A stretch of DNA of 64,000 nucleotides from Anisus vortex. Lineage: Eukaryota > Mollusca > Gastropoda > Planorbidae. Positions 11,885-22,434 of this stretch are shown here, in pieces. The notes below the pieces were generated by a model that saw nothing but the letters and a program-made list of their open reading frames with translations, was not told the origin of the DNA and ran no database searches. Within the stretch, counting starts at the first letter, position 1. Each line of letters begins with the position of its first letter. The stretch spans positions 8,502,587-8,566,586 of the forward strand of contig OX421505.1 in assembly GCA_949126835.1 (NCBI GenBank). Reading direction: 5' to 3'. The translations under genes were made by a program, and so were the position numbers.

Positions 11885-11951
11885 TGGAACTTTATATTTT
11901 ATTATACAATACATACTACTCTACTATCACAAATATTTTGAACGCTACACT

Positions 11952-14900
11952 ATGGCTTCGAATATATCAAGTGAGGAACTTAATGCCATGTCATTTGCTG
12001 AATTAAAAGAATTAGCTGAGTCCTTTGGGATTGAGGCAGGACAGGCAAGACCTAATCGTAATCGTTTGACCAAAGAAATTATGACATGTTTGAACGGGCA
12101 GAATGCCATGAACACTGGTAGTGTAGTTGAAGTGGGACAGAACGATATCAATGAAGGTTATGTAGCTCCCAGTGGGGGCGAGGTAATTGCCCACGGAGAC
12201 GAGGTAAGAAATATGTCATCTAGATCATCAAACAATGATGAAGATGAAGGGTTGAGTGAAAACCTAAAATTCCAATTAGCTATGAAGAGAATGGAATTGG
12301 AAAGAATTAGGATTGAAAGCAGAGAAAGGATAGAGATGGCACGCATGAACAGACCTGACCATCGTAGGGACAGCAATGGTATGGATATTAGCGCAATGAA
12401 GCAACACTTGCCTATATTCAGAGAAGAAGATGTTCAAGATTTCTTTTTGCTTTTTGAGAGGATAGCTGTAGATTATCAGTTCCCTGATGATAAGATGGCT
12501 TTATTGTTAAGGTCAACTCTCAACAAAGGAAAAGCATTGGACGTAGTGTTGAGTTTAACACCCGAGGAAATAAATGACTATGAAGTAATCAAAGATAGGG
12601 TGCTAAAAAATTATTCCCTGACACCAGAAAAATATAGAAAGCTATTTAGAGACAGAAAGAAGGCATATGATCAAACTCATGTAGACTTTTTGAGACAAAA
12701 GGAGAAAATGTTAGAACAGTGGCTAAGGTCACAGAATGTAAGTGAGTTTGATAAACTCAAGAACCTAATATTGTTTGAGGAATTCAATGATTGTATTCGA
12801 GTGGATATTAAAACCCACATCTCAGACCGAGGGGTTGAAGATGTGCATGAAGCTGCTAGATTGGCAGATAACTATGCCATAATTCACGCCAGCATAAAGC
12901 CATATTATGCTGACAAACCCAAAGTGCACAAACCAGAGTCCAAGGAGGCTAGTAAACCAAAAGAGACAAGTGAAAACAATAATAAGAACAGTGGTGTAAA
13001 TAATAATAGTAACTTAGTTCATTTCAGGAAGCAGACAGATGTAAATAAAGCAAAGGTGGTATGTTTCAATTGCAAGAAAGAGGGCCACATGAAGAAAGAT
13101 TGTTGGATCCTTACCAAGAAGCAAGGTGCTATTCTACACTGTGCCAGAGTGCAGAAAGATAGCAAGCAGACAGAAGAAGTGTGCAACACAGGGTCAAGAA
13201 ACTCAAAAGAAATGCGGCCGGCATCGCCCATAGTTGTGGAGTCGATGGTTTTTGAGAACAGTCTATCTAAGGTAAAAGAGAATAGCTGTACTCAATCTAT
13301 TATGCTTTCAGAAGGCCGTGAGGAACAGATGGTTCCTGAAGTCCCGGAAGAGGACGACCTATCCGATTTTCGACCCTTTGTCTACGAGGGGACAGTGTCG
13401 ACAGAAGTCGATGTACTCAGCAAGAAGAAAATACAGATATTACGTGACACGGGTTCTGCTGTCAGCGTGATCCTGGAGGGCAGTGTGCCGTTAACGGATG
13501 CCACCAGTACCGGTGAGTCTGTTGTGCTGAGAGGTGCTAGTATGGAGGCTGTGGAAGCTCCACTGCACAGAATAAAACTCGAGTCGGATATTTTTACAGG
13601 TAACATCGTAGTGGGAGTGTGGCGCGCACTACCCGTCAAAGGCGTTTCCATGATATTAGGAAATGACATTATGGGCGGCAGAGTCACTGTCGAGCCCATG
13701 GTTAAAGTGTTGGAGACAAAGATGGCGGAGGACAAAAACCTACGTCCTGCCAATGAACGCCCAACATGTGCACTGACAAGAGCAATGCATAAAAAGAAGT
13801 CGGTAAAGACTCCTGCTACGCCGTGTAGTGCAACAAAAGATGTGTTTGTCTGTTCTGAAGACACACATGCGAATGAAACAGTGATAACAGAAACACCTGA
13901 CATCGATTTAAGTGCTACGTTCTTTGCTGAACTAACAACTGGTGATGCAACCGAGAACGATAACATTTTGTCACCAAAGCAGAAATTGGTGAAAGAACAA
14001 TTGAATGACGAAGTAATAATGCAACTCAGAATGAAAGCTGTTGATGAAAAGACTGCAGATGCAATGGCGGAATGTTTCTACATGAAAGATGAAGTGTTGA
14101 TGAGAAAGTCGAAACCGCTCAACTCAGGTACAAACGAGTGGGACAGTATTCACCAGATTGTAATACCTAAGTGCTATCGTCAAGATATACTGCGTATGGC
14201 GCATGATCTTCCTTTCGCTGGTCACATGGGAGTCCGAAAAACGCACCACCGTATCCTCCCTTACTTCTACTGGCCAGGACTGAGAAGAGATGTCGAACAA
14301 TACTGCAAGACTTGCCACGTATGCCAAATGGTAGGACGTCCTAACCAACGAATTCCTGTCGCTCCACTCCAGCCGATACCAGCGTTCGACGAACCATTCA
14401 GTCATATACTCATTGATTGCGTGGGCCCGTTGCCGAAAACAAAAGCCGGTTTTCAATACCTGCTCACAGTCATGTGTTCATCCACTCGCTTCCCGGAAGC
14501 CATTCCGTTGCGGAACATAACAACAGTGAAGGTGGTAGACGCCCTGACAAATTTCTTCACACGTTATGGCCTACCGAAGACAGTACAGTCCGACCAGGGG
14601 ACTAACTTTACTTCGAACATTTTCAAACAAGTCATGGAACAATTAGGGATAAGCCATAGGCTATCAAGTGCCTATCATCCTGAGAGCCAGGGAGCTCTGG
14701 AAAGGTTTCATCAGACATTAAAATCGATGCTTAAAAAGTACTGTTATGAAAACGAGAAAGACTGGGATAAGGGTGTGCCTTATGTACTGTTCGCTGCAAG
14801 GGAGGCCACTCAGGAATCCCTGGGGTTTAGCCCATTCGAACTTGTGTATGGACACTCAGTCAGAGGTCCGTTGAAACTTCTACATGAAACTTGGCTAACG

Positions 14901-15776
14901 GACAGTGAACCGATTGGACTTTTGTCATATGTAGATAAATTTAAAAATAGGCTTTATCATGCTTTTAACCATGTGAAGATTCATTTTCCACAGATGCAGG
15001 AGCGTATGAGACAGAACTATGACCGTAAAGCTACAGCTAGAACTTTTGCACCAGGTGACAAAGTTCTTGTGTTTCTACCTTTGCAAAATCAGCCTTTAAG
15101 TGCAAAGTTTAGTGGACCCTATGAGATAGAGTCAAAGCTTGGCGAGGTCAATTATTTGATAAAGACTCCTGACCGGAGACAAAAGCAGAGGGTATGCCAT
15201 ATTAATTTGCTTAAGCCCTATGTTTCCAGGGAAAAGAGTAAACCACGGGAGGTCCCCATGATTTCATTAGCTAGAGTCCCGACGGATTTATCTAGGATAG
15301 AATATAAGTTTGCAGAAAGTAAACTTAATAATACAGATGCCCTTAAGAGTTTAGATACAAGGCTAGAACATACTCCGGTAGAAGATAAGGAGAAGATTAT
15401 TGAGCTGGTACATGAAAATAAGTCAATGTTTACAAATGTTCCCAGTAGGACACATGTCATAGAGCACGATGTAGTGTTAACCAATAGTGCCAGGTCTATT
15501 AAACAGCATCCATTTGACCCCATCAGACCTGAGCATATTAAATTAGATGTAAAGTGTATGTTAGAAGATGACATAGGAGGAAAATGTGATAGCAAATGGT
15601 CTACACCCTGTGTGATGGTACCAAAAGCCGACCACACACTGCAGTTTTATAGAGACTTTGGGAAATTAAGTAATTTGACAGAAACCGACTGGTATCCCAT
15701 TCCCCGTATCATCGACAAGATAGAGACTAGAGACAAGGTCATAGCTGATACTCTATCTCGGGTGCTACATGATTGA
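11952..15776 (+). CDS. Gag-protease-integrase-(truncated RT) polyprotein, copy B
   Basis: A 1274-residue single frame starting at the first ATG after the leader. Residues 1-50 form a SAP-like helix-extension-helix (FAELKELAESFGI). A charged helix follows near 110-130. A capsid with SCAN-like sequence spans about 150-320. The zinc knuckle CX2CX4HX4C is at 371-384. The protease motif DTGSA is at 499-503. The integrase has the HHCC site (H751, H758, C785 and C788) and catalytic D822, D881 and E917, exact D,D-35-E spacing, then a GPY-type domain near 1055-1090. RT begins near 1170 (CVMVPKADHTLQFYRDF) but after PRIIDKIETR jumps to KVIADTLSRVL, the usual last motif of RNase H. Polymerase and RNase H cores are therefore gone while integrase looks intact. 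The element is non-autonomous for reverse transcription. Confidence 0.95.
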   Translation: MASNISSEELNAMSFAELKELAESFGIEAGQARPNRNRLTKEIMTCLNGQNAMNTGSVVEVGQNDINEGYVAPSGGEVIAHGDEVRNMSSRSSNNDEDEGLSENLKFQLAMKRMELERIRIESRERIEMARMNRPDHRRDSNGMDISAMKQHLPIFREEDVQDFFLLFERIAVDYQFPDDKMALLLRSTLNKGKALDVVLSLTPEEINDYEVIKDRVLKNYSLTPEKYRKLFRDRKKAYDQTHVDFLRQKEKMLEQWLRSQNVSEFDKLKNLILFEEFNDCIRVDIKTHISDRGVEDVHEAARLADNYAIIHASIKPYYADKPKVHKPESKEASKPKETSENNNKNSGVNNNSNLVHFRKQTDVNKAKVVCFNCKKEGHMKKDCWILTKKQGAILHCARVQKDSKQTEEVCNTGSRNSKEMRPASPIVVESMVFENSLSKVKENSCTQSIMLSEGREEQMVPEVPEEDDLSDFRPFVYEGTVSTEVDVLSKKKIQILRDTGSAVSVILEGSVPLTDATSTGESVVLRGASMEAVEAPLHRIKLESDIFTGNIVVGVWRALPVKGVSMILGNDIMGGRVTVEPMVKVLETKMAEDKNLRPANERPTCALTRAMHKKKSVKTPATPCSATKDVFVCSEDTHANETVITETPDIDLSATFFAELTTGDATENDNILSPKQKLVKEQLNDEVIMQLRMKAVDEKTADAMAECFYMKDEVLMRKSKPLNSGTNEWDSIHQIVIPKCYRQDILRMAHDLPFAGHMGVRKTHHRILPYFYWPGLRRDVEQYCKTCHVCQMVGRPNQRIPVAPLQPIPAFDEPFSHILIDCVGPLPKTKAGFQYLLTVMCSSTRFPEAIPLRNITTVKVVDALTNFFTRYGLPKTVQSDQGTNFTSNIFKQVMEQLGISHRLSSAYHPESQGALERFHQTLKSMLKKYCYENEKDWDKGVPYVLFAAREATQESLGFSPFELVYGHSVRGPLKLLHETWLTDSEPIGLLSYVDKFKNRLYHAFNHVKIHFPQMQERMRQNYDRKATARTFAPGDKVLVFLPLQNQPLSAKFSGPYEIESKLGEVNYLIKTPDRRQKQRVCHINLLKPYVSREKSKPREVPMISLARVPTDLSRIEYKFAESKLNNTDALKSLDTRLEHTPVEDKEKIIELVHENKSMFTNVPSRTHVIEHDVVLTNSARSIKQHPFDPIRPEHIKLDVKCMLEDDIGGKCDSKWSTPCVMVPKADHTLQFYRDFGKLSNLTETDWYPIPRIIDKIETRDKVIADTLSRVLHD

Positions 15777-17000
15777 CTGAATAACCCATACTTCTTTTTC
15801 AGATCATCTCACTTATTCATTAAGAATGTGTCATGATAACCTATCATTCGTTTGAATTTTGATTATGGAATACCTATAGAATACTTGTATCATACAGAAG
15901 TCAAGTCTTTTGAAAGTATTAATAATTCTTATAATCATGTATAATATTGATGTTCTGATATATTTTAAATTCATTTGATTATGGAAAAGAAATTCCATTT
16001 AAATGTTGATGCATGATGCAATAAATATATAATATGCACGTATTTACTTGATATGGATGGATAAAAGTAATTGTCATCACATGCAATTAAGTGGGAGAAC
16101 TTTGAGCTAGTTGATTTATTATCTTGTTTTATTTTAGTTAATGAATGGAACTAAATAATAATATGTACAATTTTTATCCTAGAAAGAGATGTAATATCAA
16201 TTGGTATAAATTAATAGATAATATTGGAAATCTATTGCTAAATTGTTATATCATGGCAATAGAATGAAAAAAAAAAAAAAACTAGTGGATATTCACTATG
16301 TTGTATATAGGTTGTTATATATTCCATATATCCGGGAATGGAGGGAAACAAAGGTACCTAAAGGTGAGCACTCATTCAACCCTGAACAATCTTTTATATT
16401 AAACTTTTAAATTTGCCAAAAACGCATAATAGTGGATTACATTTTAATATTTAGATTACTGTAGTAATCGTAACTAGAGTGTATTTTCTCCTCGTATTTG
16501 AGAAAAGGGGAAGTATCAACCCTGTTAATGTCAAGTTGACACTGTAATTTAAAGGGGAAGTAACCTATAGTTTGATTCGAGTTACGTATTACTTATCTTT
16601 TGGTTTGTATATTAGAAGTAAACTGTTGGAAATTGACAAGAGTTTGAGCAATGTTATATTTGTTTAATAGATTAAAACTTTTTGCAAATTTTTGGTGGAA
16701 ATCCACACAACTGTACATAGTTAAAATAAGAATGACTAGAATATTTTTGAATTATTTGTACTTGTTGAGACATTAGTTAATATTAATACTAACGGTGAAA
16801 TATTTGTCCATCACGTTATAATCACAATTACCATTGGGTAGTGACACTTTTTATAATTTAGTTGTGCCAGTGAGCCATGTTTGCTTAAATTGTCTAATAA
16901 TCTTCCATTGATTGTTGGTTATTAAAACGATAGTGTTAAGTACGAAAAATGTACCATGTTGAGTATTACTTGGGTAATTATGGTACATTATTTCTTTCAT
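15777..17000 (+). other. 3' non-coding internal tail of copy B
   Basis: AT-rich 1.2-kb segment with no coding frame, present also in copy A. An A-rich insertion at about 16268-16280 distinguishes it from copy A. Confidence 0.8.
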
Positions 17001-17012
17001 TGGGTGGGGGCG
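17001..17012 (+). other. polypurine tract of copy B
   Basis: TGGGTGGGGGCG sits directly before the 3' LTR, identical to that of copy A. Confidence 0.8.
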
Positions 17013-17686
17013 TGTCATGTATATTGTTTTTCCAAGAATTGGAACACGCAATGTTTATTCTCCTCTCTCTCTCTTTTCTTACTACACGCGATATTAGGAC
17101 GTTTAGTAGGAAAACGAAAGGTTCTAGGTAATGCTGGGATTCTGTGTTGATCTCAAATTCTCAGAGTCTGGGAACGACTCATTATTTAATAGGGGAAGTT
17201 CATATCGTTTTGTTATGAGTTTTGTAATGTTACCATGATTTTCACCCCTACTGGTAGTGGGTCTGTCCCTTGCACCACTCGGATAGTATTTAATGATTTG
17301 TTTTGTCTGAAAGACAGAGAGTTTTCAAAAGATGTTCCTTTGAACGTTTGTGTTTGCACTATTTTATTCTAACTGTACATAATAGATATATTGTATATAT
17401 TGAACATACCACCTGAAATAAACTATCAACAACAGTTACACTGAAGCTTCTTTGTCAAGTTACTATCCTATTGTGTTGTATACATTACTATAAGATTTAT
17501 CTACTACCATAATTTACAAGAGAGGAAATGTTGGAATACAAATACTGAATTTCTGCCCAGGACTATAAGAAGAGTTCGTGTAATACTGAAACATAAATAC
17601 TAATAATTAAAGTCTCCCCTAGGACTAACGAGAATTATCAGCAAGATCTACACAGCTCTGGCCACAAGGGGATTGTGGACGTAACA
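17013..17686 (+). repeat. 3' LTR of retrotransposon copy B
   Basis: 674 bp, TGTCATG...GTAACA, essentially identical to the LTR at 10914-11587. Followed by ATTG (17687-17690), the right target duplication, and then the remaining gag of copy A. Confidence 0.97.
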
Positions 17687-18011
17687 ATTGGAATTTTAGG
17701 TTTTCACTCAACCCTTCATCTTCATCATTGTTTGATGATCTAGATGACATATTTCTTACCTCGTCTCCGTGGGCAATTACCTCGCCCCCACTGGGAGCTA
17801 CATAACCTTCATTGATATCGTTCTGTCCCACTTCAACTACACTACCAGTGTTCATGGCATTCTGCCCGTTCAAACATGTCATAATTTCTTTGGTCAAACG
17901 ATTACGATTAGGTCTTGCCTGTCCTGCCTCAATCCCAAAGGACTCAGCTAATTCTTTTAGTTCAGCAAATGACATGGCATTAAGTTCCTCACTTGATATA
18001 TTCGAAGCCAT
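17687..18011 (-). pseudogene. gag N-terminus of copy A, separated by the nested insertion
   Basis: On the minus strand a frame starts at 18011 with MASNISSEELNAM and runs to LSENLKFQ, the first 108 residues of the Gag found in copy B, including the SAP-like helix. It ends at 17687 where copy B begins. The downstream part of the same gag starts at 10913, 6.8 kb away. The frame continues by chance into antisense LTR and stops at 17625. Confidence 0.93.
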
Positions 18012-18282
18012 AGTATAGCGTTCGAAATATTTGTTATAGTAGAGTAGTATATATTGTATAATAAAATATAAAGTTCCAACTTACGATTTGTCCAGAAATT
18101 TGCACAATATAATATTAAACACTTCGTGGAATCTTCACACTTCCCAAGGAATAAAAACGCAAACCAGTTCTCTCCTCTTTTTAAAAAGAATAGTTTCACA
18201 GTCCGAACGAGACTACCAAATCTTGTCAATCCTAGGTCAGGAAAAGTAGAACTCAAATATACCGGGCGAGACCACCAAATTT
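18012..18282 (-). other. leader of copy A (intron-free form)
   Basis: The minus-strand leader carries the same primer-binding sequence and GTAAGTTGGAA box as copy B. It lacks the 96-bp GT...AG segment, with the join between 18203 and 18204. Confidence 0.8.
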
Positions 18283-18955
18283 TGTTACGTCCACAATCCC
18301 CTTGTGGCCAGAGCTGTGTAGATATTGCTGATAATTCTCGTTAGTCCTAGGGGAGACTTTAATTATTAGTATTTATGTTTCAGTATTACACGAACTCTTC
18401 TTATAGTCCTGGGCACAAATTCAGTATTTGTATTCCAACATTTCCTTTCTTGTAAATTATGGTAGTAGATAAATCTTATAGTAATGTATACAACACAATA
18501 GGATGGTAACTTGACAAAGAAGCTTCAGTGTAACTGTTGTTGATAGTTTATTTCAGGTGGTATGTTCAATATATACAATATATCTATTATGTACAGTTAG
18601 AATAAAATAGTGCAAACACAAACGTTCAAAGGAACATATTTTGAAACTCTCTGTCTTTCAGACAAAACAAATCATTAAATACTATCCGAGTGGTGCAAGG
18701 GACAGACCCACTACCAGTAGGGGTGAAAATCATGGTAACATTACAAAACTCATAACAAAACGATATGAACTTCCCCTATTAAATAATGAGTCGTTCCCAG
18801 ACTCTGAGAATTTGAGATCAACACAGAATCCCAGCATTACCTAGAACCTTTCGTTTTCCTACTAAACGTCCTAATATCGCGTGTAGTAAGAAAAGAGAGA
18901 GAGAGGAGAATAAACATTGCGTGTTCCAATTCTTGGAAAAACAATATACATGACA
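18283..18955 (-). repeat. 5' LTR of retrotransposon copy A
   Basis: 673 bp, the partner of 5396-6068. It is followed by GTAT at 18956-18959, the right target duplication. The flanks rejoin as GAGTGTATGTAAACATAAC, which is what sister array units contain at about 4797-4815. Confidence 0.95.
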
Positions 18956-21480
18956 GTATGTAAACATAACTTTTAGCTTTTTCAATTCGTTTGTAGCGAG
19001 CCTATACGCATTAAAATCTTTCTAGAGGGCAATATTTCACGTTTCAATTCGTTTCAAGATGGAAATATTTAACGTTTCAGTTCAATTCGGTTGTAGCGGG
19101 CGTAAAAAATGTCATTCACATTTAAATTTGTCACGTATACATCGATAAACTTTTTAACGGGCAAGGTTTTATTAATTGCCTTATATATTAACTGTGTAGC
19201 GGGCAATCTCATTATAACTCCATGGTTAGATAAAGTGTGTGTAAAATATCATTATGCGATTACATTGAACACAATTTAAAAAAAAAAATGTTTCTTCTTT
19301 GTTTCTTATTGGTTTCATTTGTTGTTGTTTTACATGTTGAATAGAAAAATTAATTCTAAGTTTGCTTCCAAAGCAACAATAAAAAAATAAATAGCAAATA
19401 ACAAAAACAACACAACATAGGTCTGCGACTTAATGTTTGTCGGTAAAAAATATATCAAACAATCATTTAAAAAAAAATAAAAGTACTGTCGAATGTTCTT
19501 TATCAATGAATAGAACAAAATATATTCACGTTTTAATTTGCGTCGTAATTTATAGCGGGCAATTTTTCAACTGTTATAATGGGTACTGGGTAATGATTTT
19601 AACGGGTAATTTATGTTGTAGCGGGCAAATAAAAAATTACCTCACGTTTAAATTCGTGTCGTAGGTCATGCGGGCAATCTCATTATAACTGCTTAAGTAG
19701 TTAGAGTGTATGTAAACATAACTTTTAGCCGGTTCGGAGGACCGGGCACATAACGGCTTGTATATATATATATAAATCTCAAAAGGAATATGTATGTATG
19801 TATGTATGTACATACCGCATAATCTTTTTAAATACTGGAAATAAAAACGTGAAATTTGCTACAAATATTCTTTGCGTTACGGCGGTGAACACTGTCAAGG
19901 TTTTAAAAAAATTTAAATGACCGCAGTGGTCAGTTTGGTCAAAAAACGCGAAAAAAACACAACTTTTGATTCACATTGTCTTTGCCAGTACAACTTTTTA
20001 TAGTTTTTCGTCACAAAGTTAGAAAAAAAAGGATGCGCTGAGATTATTTTTATGACGTCATCAATCTTTGCGCATGGATTTTATAGCAATGAAGGGACAT
20101 TTTTCATTCATGTTTAAATTGACGTCATCAAACTATGTGCATGGATTTTTATCTCAACTCAATGACGGGAACAAATTTTCTTCATGTTTAAATTGTCTAC
20201 GTGCCGTAAACAACATAAATTCTTTACACTACCAATACTGTAGTTGATTTTCTTAATCTATCACTACTTTAATACTTTACACTGTGAATACATGACTTAA
20301 AGCTAATTAATAATTTAAAACTTGACAAACATAGGACAAAAGCAAATAGATATAGTATTTTTTTTTCTGTTTCGGGAAGTAATACCGACGCCTTAGTAAG
20401 CTTATTTAAACGCAGTGGTCCTGGTTACACTCTATATTTAAGCTTATAATTATATGGCGTCATCAAATTTTGCGTATTTATGCGTTTAAGAAGGGAACAA
20501 AACTTTGTTTTAATTTGCGTCGTAATTTGTAGAATGCAATATTTAAATGGTTTCAGTTACCGGAAAATACTTTCTCCCCGCTTAAGACTATTGCTTATAA
20601 TTCCATGGGTTATTTTATCCAGTTCCGAGAACTGGGCACCTTTAGGCTTATCGCCTTGGTAACGGCCATTGTTTAAATTACCGGGCAATGTTAAAATTAC
20701 CGGGCAATGTTTATAATACCGGGCAATGTTTAAATTACCGGGCAATGTTTAAATTACCGGGCAATGTTTATAATACCGGGCAATGTTTAAATTACCGGGC
20801 AATGTTTAAATTACCGGGCAATGTTTAAATTACCGGGCAATGTTTAAATTACCGGGCAATGTTTATAATACCGGGCAATGTTTAAATTACCGGGCAATGT
20901 TTAAATTACCGGGCAATGTTTAAATTACCGGGCAATGTTTAATTTGCCCGGCAATGTTCAAATTGCCGGAACTAACTTTTTAAAGTTTTAATTCGTGTCG
21001 TATACGTTTTATAAACATTATTTCATATGGGTTTCATTTGTTATTGTTTTCCAGTTGAATAGAAAATTTAATTCTAAGTTTGCTTCCAAATCAACAATAA
21101 ATAAATAAATAGCAAATAAACGAAAACAACACAACATAGGTCTGCCACTTAATGTTTGTCGTAAAAAAATATATTAAACAATCATTAAAAAAAAAAAGTA
21201 CTGTCGAATGTTCTTTATCAATGAATAGAACAAAATATATTCATGTTTTAATTTGCGTCGTAATTTATAGCGGGCAATTTTGTAATTGTTATAATAGGTG
21301 ATGAGTAATGATTTTAACGGGTAATTCATGTTGTAGCGGGCAAATAAAAAAATTACCTCACGTTTAGATTCGTGTCGTAGGTCATGCGGGCAATCTCATT
21401 ATAACTGCCTGAGTAGTTAGAGTGTATGTAAACATAACTTTTAGCCGGTTCGGAGGACCGGGCACATAACGGCTTGTAAA
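18956..21480. repeat. complex tandem repeat array, right arm
   Basis: Continuation of the array interrupted at 5395. It holds the GCGGTGAACACTGTCAAGG block (about 19730-20010), the GACGTCATCAA block (about 20030-20490) and the GAAGGGAAC block with its satellite (about 20489-21420). It ends in a partial GGGCACATAACGGCTTG block near 21480. No gene is visible. Confidence 0.85.
20664..20960. repeat. 19-bp satellite, about 15 copies
   Basis: Longest of the three TTTAAATTACCGGGCAATG arrays, roughly twice the copy number of those at 1908 and 4172, with every third to fourth monomer the TTTATAATA variant. Confidence 0.95.
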
Positions 21481-22375
21481 TAAATAAAAATAGACGCTAT
21501 AAATCTATATTTAACCATTTTGTTAAAAATAAGAACCGGGAAAAGATTCAAAACATGTGGCAATAGATTCAAAACACGTGACAATATTCATTTTTCCTAG
21601 TCGGAATCCTTTATGTTACGTCACTTTTCTATATTGCCGGAAATCAAAACATCTCAAATGGCTACGAGATTTGGAGTAATCATCCGAAAAACACACACAT
21701 TTAAGTGCAAATATTGAACTAATTACTTTAAATGTATCTTTGATATTTTGTATAAATGTTTTTTTTAACATTCAGATACTGAATACACTATTTACTATCA
21801 AAATCAAATGTTAACTCAATTTTGATAAAAAGCTCTTCACTTGGTCTTTAAATACATTTGTTTGTTTGCCAGTGAGATTTGCGCAGTAGGTCTATAGAGT
21901 CTTGTGTAAGGTGTGATGCTTGTAAAAAAGCTTGAATTTTGTATTATGCGTGAAAGAAGTTGATTCGAAAGGAGGACTTAGTCACATGTGTGTGACAAAA
22001 AAGTTAGTTAACTTCTGGATGTTAAAGAAGAAGGACGTAAAATTTATCTGGCTGTGTTCAACATAAAATTGGACATATATTTTTCATCGTTCAATGGGTT
22101 TATGTGATTATTTCTTATGTGAAGAATATAAAGTGAATTAAAATAATATTGCTGAAAACAAGTGTTTTTGAAGTACATTACATTATAATTTGTTGTCTGT
22201 TTAATTACGACAAAAAAAAATCAACCAAAACTAAAGTTATACTGATAATATTGTTTTATAGCTACATGTAATGAAGTAGCATAGAACTAATAATATTAAC
22301 AATTGCTTATTAAAAACATCGCAATAGGAAACATTTGTAAGTTTTTGTTAGTGCTCCCAAAAGCAATAACAGACT
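21481..22375. other. gene-free stretch with promoter-like motifs at its left end
   Basis: AT-rich unique sequence. CACGTG (21575-21580), TTACGTCA (21616-21623) and CCGGAA (21637-21642) lie just before an ATG at 21658 that opens only a 19-codon frame. These resemble E-box, CRE and ETS sites of a TATA-less promoter. No exon that I can support follows. Confidence 0.25.
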
Positions 22376-22390
22376 AACACACACACCACA

Positions 22391-22423
<33 letters not shown>
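22376..22423. repeat. (AC)n(AT)n microsatellite
   Basis: A CA-rich dinucleotide run passing into an AT run directly before the LINE fragment. Confidence 0.9.
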
Positions 22424-22434
22424 ACCGTGCATGT

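Larger units (their letters stand above)
11588..11951 (+). other. leader (5' untranslated region) of copy B
   Basis: The 364-bp leader starts with two diverged tandem copies of a segment beginning ATTTGGTGGTCTCG (11591 on) and GATTTGGTAGTCTCG (11649 on). The second copy runs into a GT...AG segment that copy A lacks. The leader ends with a conserved GTAAGTTGGAA box and the gag start. Confidence 0.8.
10914..17686 (+). mobile_element. Ty3/gypsy-type retrotransposon copy B, complete but RT-deleted (6.77 kb)
   Basis: Structure: 5' LTR, putative primer-binding site, leader with an intron-like segment, one gag-pol frame, 1.2-kb non-coding tail, polypurine tract, 3' LTR. The pol order is protease, integrase, then reverse transcriptase. 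That differs from the usual Ty3/gypsy order (PR-RT-RH-IN) and matches the order described for Gmr1-type elements. RT and RNase H are reduced to their two ends. The LTRs are almost identical and the 4-bp duplication ATTG is intact, so this defective element moved recently and must have used reverse transcriptase from another source. It lies inside the gag gene of copy A in the opposite orientation. Confidence 0.95.

Noticed and set aside
11716..12006. 96-codon plus-strand frame across the leader of copy B
   Set aside because: Overlaps the intron-like segment and the gag start in another frame; the copy A leader does not preserve it.
5396..18955. Large palindromic duplication or inverted gene pair
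   Set aside because: Target duplications and the split gag show nested insertion of two copies of one element, not an inverted duplication.
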